Part shown: in pieces, positions 60,606 through 64,000 of the stretch | How positions within the stretch are numbered: position 1 is the first letter of the stretch | Layout of the letters: the number at the start of each line of letters is the position of its first letter | DNA from: DASZVB01 sp036272055 | GTDB lineage: Bacteria; Myxococcota_A; Polyangia; Polyangiales; Polyangiaceae | Length of the DNA stretch: 64,000 nt | Assembly (NCBI GenBank): GCA_036272055.1 | Contig: DATAZL010000063.1 | Span: forward strand, 98,168-162,167 | Direction of reading: 5' to 3' | Made by a program: the position numbers and the translations under genes | The notes under the pieces: model-generated | The model's database searches: none | What the model was told of the DNA's origin: nothing | The model's input: the letters and a program-made list of their open reading frames with translations, nothing else

Positions 60606-62198
60606 ATGCCGGCTCGCATGCACGCGATCGCCGGCGGCGCCGCCACCATTCAAGGAACTCCGCTCGGCCTCGCCGTCGCGCAGACGAGCACGCTCATCGG
60701 GCTCGAGCCCCGCTCCATCCGGGTGGAGGTGTGTTGCACGCGCGGCCCGTCCTTCTTCCAGCTCGTCGGGCTCGCGTTCGCGGCGGTGCGCGAGTCGCGG
60801 GTCCGCGTCGCGAGCGCCCTGGCGCGCCTCGGCGTGCTCCTAGACGAGTACGCCATCACCGTGAACCTCGCCCCTGCAGACCTTCGCAAGTCCGGGGCCG
60901 CTCTGGATCTTGCGCTCGGCGTGGCGGTGCTCGCTGCAGTGGGGAAGCTTCCCGAGCGAGCACTCGACGGCGTGCTGTTCCTCGGGGAGCTGTCGCTCGA
61001 CGGCGGGCTCCGCCCGATCCGCGGCGTGCTCCCGCAGCTCGACGGCGCGCGCGGCCGCGGCATCACGTCAGCCATCGTCCCCGAGGCGAACCAGGCAGAG
61101 GCCGGCCTCGTCGACGATCTGCCCACCTACGTTGCTGGCTCGCTCGAGGCGGTGGTCGCGCACCTGGCCGGCACTGCCACCCTGCCGCGCGCGCGCCGCA
61201 CCGAGTTCTCGGCGGACGACCCCGGCGTCTCCGGAGATCTGTCCGACGTGCGCGGCCAGTCGACCGCGCGGCGCGCGCTCGAGGTCGCCGCGGCGGGTGG
61301 CCACAATCTCCTCATGCTCGGCCCGCCCGGCGCGGGGAAGACGCTGCTCGCGCGGCTCCTGCCGACCATCTTGCCGCCGCTGACGTTCGAGGAGGCCATC
61401 GAGGCAACGGCCATTCACAGCGTGGCCGGCCTCGTCGACGCGGAGCGGGGCGTCGTCGCGCGGCGCCCTTATCGCGCGCCCCATCACTCCGTCAGTGAAG
61501 CCGGGCTCATCGGCGGCGGTGAGCAGCCACGCCCCGGGGAGGTGAGCCTCGCTCACAACGGCGTGCTCTTTCTCGACGAGCTGCCCGAGTTTCGTCGCGA
61601 CGCGCTCGAGGCGCTGCGCCAGCCGCTCGAGGACGGCAAGGTCTGCATCGCGCGCGCGAAAGCCCACGCCTGGTTCCCTGCGCGTGCGCTCGTCGTCGGA
61701 GCCGCCAACCGGTGTCCGTGCGGCAATCTGGGCCACCCGGCGCGTCCCTGCCGCTGCTCGGAGAAGGTACGACGCGCCTACCTGGGGCGGCTCTCGGGTC
61801 CGCTCCTCGACCGGATCGACGTGCACGTCGGACTGCCTCCGGTCGACGTGCGCTCCCTCGTGGGCGGCGTGCTCGGCGAGTCCTCCGCCGTGGTGCGCGC
61901 TCGCGTCATCGCCGCACGCGCCGTCCAGACGTCGCGAAAGGCCGCGGGCATCACCAGCGCCGGCAACAACGCCACGGTCTCGACGCGGGAGCTCGCCCAG
62001 GTGGCACAGCTCGACGCCGAGTCCCGCAAGCTCATCGCCGACGCCGTCGAGCAGCTCGGGCTGAGCGCGCGCGCGTTTAGCAAGGTGCTGCGCGTGGCGC
62101 GCACCGTCGCCGACCTCGAGGGCTCCGCCGCAGTACGCCGGCCCCACGTCGCCGAGGCCATACAGGCGCGCCTCCTCGACCGCGAGCTGACTGCCTGA
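60606..62198 (+). CDS. YifB/ComM-family Mg-chelatase-like AAA+ ATPase
   Basis: 530 residues. The N-terminal Lon-like domain contains GPSFFQLVGLAFAAVRESRVRV and ADLRKSGAALDLALGVAVL. The AAA+ domain has Walker A GPPGAGKT (239-246), Walker B LFLDELPEF, and sensor/Mg-chelatase block PHHSVSEAGLIGGG; the Cys motif NRCPCGNLGHPARPCRCS is the family's zinc-like knuckle. The C-terminus has LSARAFSKVLRVARTVADLEG. ComM is a hexameric branch-migration helicase that aids integration of DNA in natural transformation. ATG 60606 (or 60618). Confidence 0.93.
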   Translation: MPARMHAIAGGAATIQGTPLGLAVAQTSTLIGLEPRSIRVEVCCTRGPSFFQLVGLAFAAVRESRVRVASALARLGVLLDEYAITVNLAPADLRKSGAALDLALGVAVLAAVGKLPERALDGVLFLGELSLDGGLRPIRGVLPQLDGARGRGITSAIVPEANQAEAGLVDDLPTYVAGSLEAVVAHLAGTATLPRARRTEFSADDPGVSGDLSDVRGQSTARRALEVAAAGGHNLLMLGPPGAGKTLLARLLPTILPPLTFEEAIEATAIHSVAGLVDAERGVVARRPYRAPHHSVSEAGLIGGGEQPRPGEVSLAHNGVLFLDELPEFRRDALEALRQPLEDGKVCIARAKAHAWFPARALVVGAANRCPCGNLGHPARPCRCSEKVRRAYLGRLSGPLLDRIDVHVGLPPVDVRSLVGGVLGESSAVVRARVIAARAVQTSRKAAGITSAGNNATVSTRELAQVAQLDAESRKLIADAVEQLGLSARAFSKVLRVARTVADLEGSAAVRRPHVAEAIQARLLDRELTA

Positions 62199-62340
62199 CC
62201 GAGTCATTCCGCGGTCACGGCGAGGCGAGGCGTTCCGCGCACCGCGTGGCGGCGTGCCGCAAATTTCGCTGATTTTCGACGCGAAAGGGCCGTTCGGCGG
62301 CGGCACGAAACTTGGTTCTCTCCGGGTGATGGAGGTCCCG

Positions 62341-62865
62341 ATGGAGACGAGTCTCGACACGAATCCGAGGACGGCGATGAGCGACGTGGCAGCCATGGCA
62401 GCGTTCGGTGGCGCCACAGCGGCGACCGCGGCGCTCGGCACCCTCGCCATGGGAGATGGGCCGCGCTCTGCCTGGTACATGGCGCTGCGGAAGCCGGCCT
62501 TCCAGCCGCCCGCGAGCGTCTTCGCGCCGGTGTGGACGGCGCTGTACTCGTCCATCGCGTACTCCGGCTATCGGACGTTCCGCGCGCCCCCAAGCCGGAC
62601 GCGCACCGCGGCGCTCGCACTCTGGGGCGCGCAGCTGGTGCTGAACGGCCTCTGGACGCCGCTCTTCTTCGGCCAGAAGCGCGCGCGAGCATCCCTGGTC
62701 GATTCGACGCTCTTGCTCGGCACTGCGGCGGGCTACGCGCAGACCGCGTCGAAGGTCGACAAGCGCGCGGCGTGGACGTTCGCGCCCTACGTCGGCTGGC
62801 TCGCCTTCGCGACGCTCCTCAACGCGGACATCGTGCGGAAGAACCGCCGGCGTTTCTGGTTCTAG
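62341..62865 (+). CDS. tspO: TspO/MBR-family membrane protein
   Basis: 174 residues from ATG 62341, chosen because GGAGGT stands just before it (62331-62336). Five hydrophobic segments. Signature SAWYMALRKPAFQPPASVFAPVWTALYSSIAY and ALWGAQLVLNGLWTPLFFGQ (W-x-x-Q-L-x-L-N-x-x-W-x-P-x-F-F) are diagnostic. TspO binds porphyrins and cholesterol-like ligands and modulates stress and tetrapyrrole responses. The N-terminal tail is slightly longer than usual. Confidence 0.92.
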   Translation: METSLDTNPRTAMSDVAAMAAFGGATAATAALGTLAMGDGPRSAWYMALRKPAFQPPASVFAPVWTALYSSIAYSGYRTFRAPPSRTRTAALALWGAQLVLNGLWTPLFFGQKRARASLVDSTLLLGTAAGYAQTASKVDKRAAWTFAPYVGWLAFATLLNADIVRKNRRRFWF

Positions 62866-62891
62866 CGCGCGCTTCCGCTACTCTTCATCCG

Positions 62892-63554
62892 ATGCGGAGC
62901 GCGTCGCTCGAGACGAAGGCACTTGCCGCCATCCGCGACCGTGGCGCGCTCCTCGTGTATCCGATCACGAATCGACGTGAGCCGCGCTCGCTGTGGAGCG
63001 CGCTCTACCCACGAAGCGAGATGCACTGGGCATGGGACGAGAACGCCGACGATCGCGTGGTCGGCCTCTGGTACCTCCGTGAGAAGCTCGCCCGCGGCAA
63101 GAAGGTCGTCTACGCGAAGTGGTACCGCGGGCGAGCCGTGTTCTTCTCGCGTGAGCTCTTCGTCGCGATGCTCGCCGCAGTGGCGCCGTGGACGCTCGTG
63201 CCGTCGTTCGACGCGCGCGAGGTCCTGGGGTTGCTCGAGGAGAGCTCGCCGCAATCGACGAAGGTCGTCAGGCGTGAAGCGGGCCTTCGCGGCAAGCAAG
63301 GAGAGCGCGTCTGGCAGCGCTCGCTGAACGAGCTCTGGGCCGCCCTTCTCCTCGTCGGAACCGGGGAGGTCGACGACGGCGCGTTCCCGTCGCTCGAGAT
63401 AGGCGCGACGCGGCTCATCTTCGAGGACCTCTGGGACGAGGCCGTCGCGATGGACCGCGAGAAAGCGATCTCCGACGTGACGGCGCGCCTCGAGCCGGAG
63501 CCCGTCTTTCTCCGGTACTTCCGTGAAGTGCGCGAGCGCGTGACGGCACCGTAG
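62892..63554 (+). CDS. Hypothetical protein of ~220 residues, family not recognised with certainty
   Basis: 220 residues from ATG 62892. Strong codon bias. Aromatic-rich segments LLVYPITNRREPRSLWSALY, EMHWAWDENADDRVVGLWYL and VYAKWYRGRAVFFSRELFVA alternate with charged helices (RLIFEDLWDEAVAMDREKAI). Composition recalls winged-helix, DNA-contacting proteins related to AlkZ, but I cannot show this. Cytoplasmic, no signal. Its stop abuts the stop of the convergent gene. Function not assigned. Confidence 0.7.
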   Translation: MRSASLETKALAAIRDRGALLVYPITNRREPRSLWSALYPRSEMHWAWDENADDRVVGLWYLREKLARGKKVVYAKWYRGRAVFFSRELFVAMLAAVAPWTLVPSFDAREVLGLLEESSPQSTKVVRREAGLRGKQGERVWQRSLNELWAALLLVGTGEVDDGAFPSLEIGATRLIFEDLWDEAVAMDREKAISDVTARLEPEPVFLRYFREVRERVTAP

Positions 63555-64000
63555 TTAAGTCGACGTCGCGAGCGGCGGGAGGCTCTCGAGGGCGTGCGCG
63601 ACGGCTTCCTTCAGGACGGGGAGCCCGTCGCGCAGCGACGCGAGGCGCGCACGGCCCGCGTCGCGTGCGCGCTCGAGAGCGACGATGCGGGTCGCGATGG
63701 GGTTCGTGCCGCCCTCGCCGGACTTCGCCGCGGCGAGGTGCTCCTGGTTTCGCTTCAGGTCCGTGTCGAGCTCCTCGCTCCGGCGTTCGAGCTCGTGCAC
63801 CGACTGCTCGGCGGCTTCCAGCGCCGCGACGCGAGGGAGCGCTACGCGGAGGATCGCCCGCTCCGCGGCGGGCAGCGAGGCCGCCGCGACGAGCGCCTCG
63901 ACGCTCGCCTTCGTGAGCGTCTCGAGCGCCGTCGTCGAGGCGCGGGCCTCGGTGATGCGCAGGGTGCGCTTCAGCGTCGCGCGTGACGGCGCCGGCACGA
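63555..64000 (-). CDS. C-terminal part of a coiled-coil protein (5' end outside window)
   Basis: Minus-strand frame open to the right edge, ending in TAA at 63555. The visible ~148 residues begin with a beta-type segment (RATLKRTLRITEARASTTALE) and then become a long coiled coil (ALEAAEQSVHELERRSEELD, TDLKRNQEHLAAAK, TRIVALERARDAGRARLASL). A GTG at 63998 could be a start, but beginning mid-domain suggests a fragment of a larger protein, possibly a DUF4139-like secreted protein; this is weak. Confidence 0.55.
   Translation of the reverse strand, partial: VPAPSRATLKRTLRITEARASTTALETLTKASVEALVAAASLPAAERAILRVALPRVAALEAAEQSVHELERRSEELDTDLKRNQEHLAAAKSGEGGTNPIATRIVALERARDAGRARLASLRDGLPVLKEAVAHALESLPPLATST

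Overview
High-GC (about 68-70 %), gene-dense bacterial chromosome with the hallmarks of a myxobacterium, most likely in the Polyangia (Myxococcota). The signs are GTG starts, extreme third-position GC, a Ser/Thr kinase with an HRDVSPxN catalytic loop, Gly/Ser-rich lipoproteins with VWA domains and Cys-rich repeats, many multi-domain histidine kinases, and a chemosensory operon containing a HEAT-repeat protein. The taxonomic call is inference from content. No rRNA, tRNA, insertion sequence, prophage or CRISPR array was found.

Layout. 0-8.3 kb is housekeeping: a truncated repeat protein and an aminotransferase, ribF, holA (DNA polymerase III delta), ribA, glmU, and a DUF47/PiT phosphate-uptake pair. 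8.3-12.4 kb is envelope maintenance: a LysM lytic transglycosylase and an HtrA protease. 12.5-20.1 kb is one minus-strand chemosensory operon, cheY-cheA-cheW-cheW-HEAT-cheR-cheB, with nearly every junction overlapping and a terminator-like hairpin after cheB; there is no MCP receptor in the window. 20.2-29.4 kb is mixed: aldehyde dehydrogenase, a membrane-anchored thioredoxin, a Dus tRNA-dihydrouridine synthase, an S4 RNA-binding protein, a SYLF-Kazal lipoprotein, an aldo/keto reductase, a YihY-type membrane protein and a tryptophan-rich lipoprotein. 29.5-36.2 kb is a TamA-like/TamB pair for outer-membrane biogenesis. 36.3-41.5 kb has a holin-superfamily membrane pair, then a FadR-type regulator with a 17-bp perfect palindrome in its promoter region, overlapping a two-gene GMC oxidoreductase operon.

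41.7-50 kb holds a 1403-residue kinase-ATPase-TPR-GAF signalling protein, a hotdog thioesterase, a cluster of GC-rich hairpins and two convergent paralogous VWA lipoproteins. 50-58.6 kb is a sensory island: two paralogous HisKA_2-type histidine kinases flank a REC-PAS-kinase-REC hybrid, all with 4-nt overlaps, and they converge on a REC-PAS-GGDEF diguanylate cyclase whose receiver resembles that of the hybrid. This suggests a phosphorelay feeding cyclic-di-GMP synthesis. 58.6-64 kb has NAD-type isocitrate dehydrogenase, a DNA-binding protein with a possibly leaderless promoter, a ComM/YifB ATPase, TspO, an unknown protein and a gene cut by the right edge.

The strongest candidates for new biology are the sensory island, the HEAT-containing che operon, the FadR-like palindrome controlling a GMC oxidoreductase, the VWA lipoprotein pair and the SYLF-Kazal fusion. 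All functional statements rest on reading motifs by eye; no database search was run.
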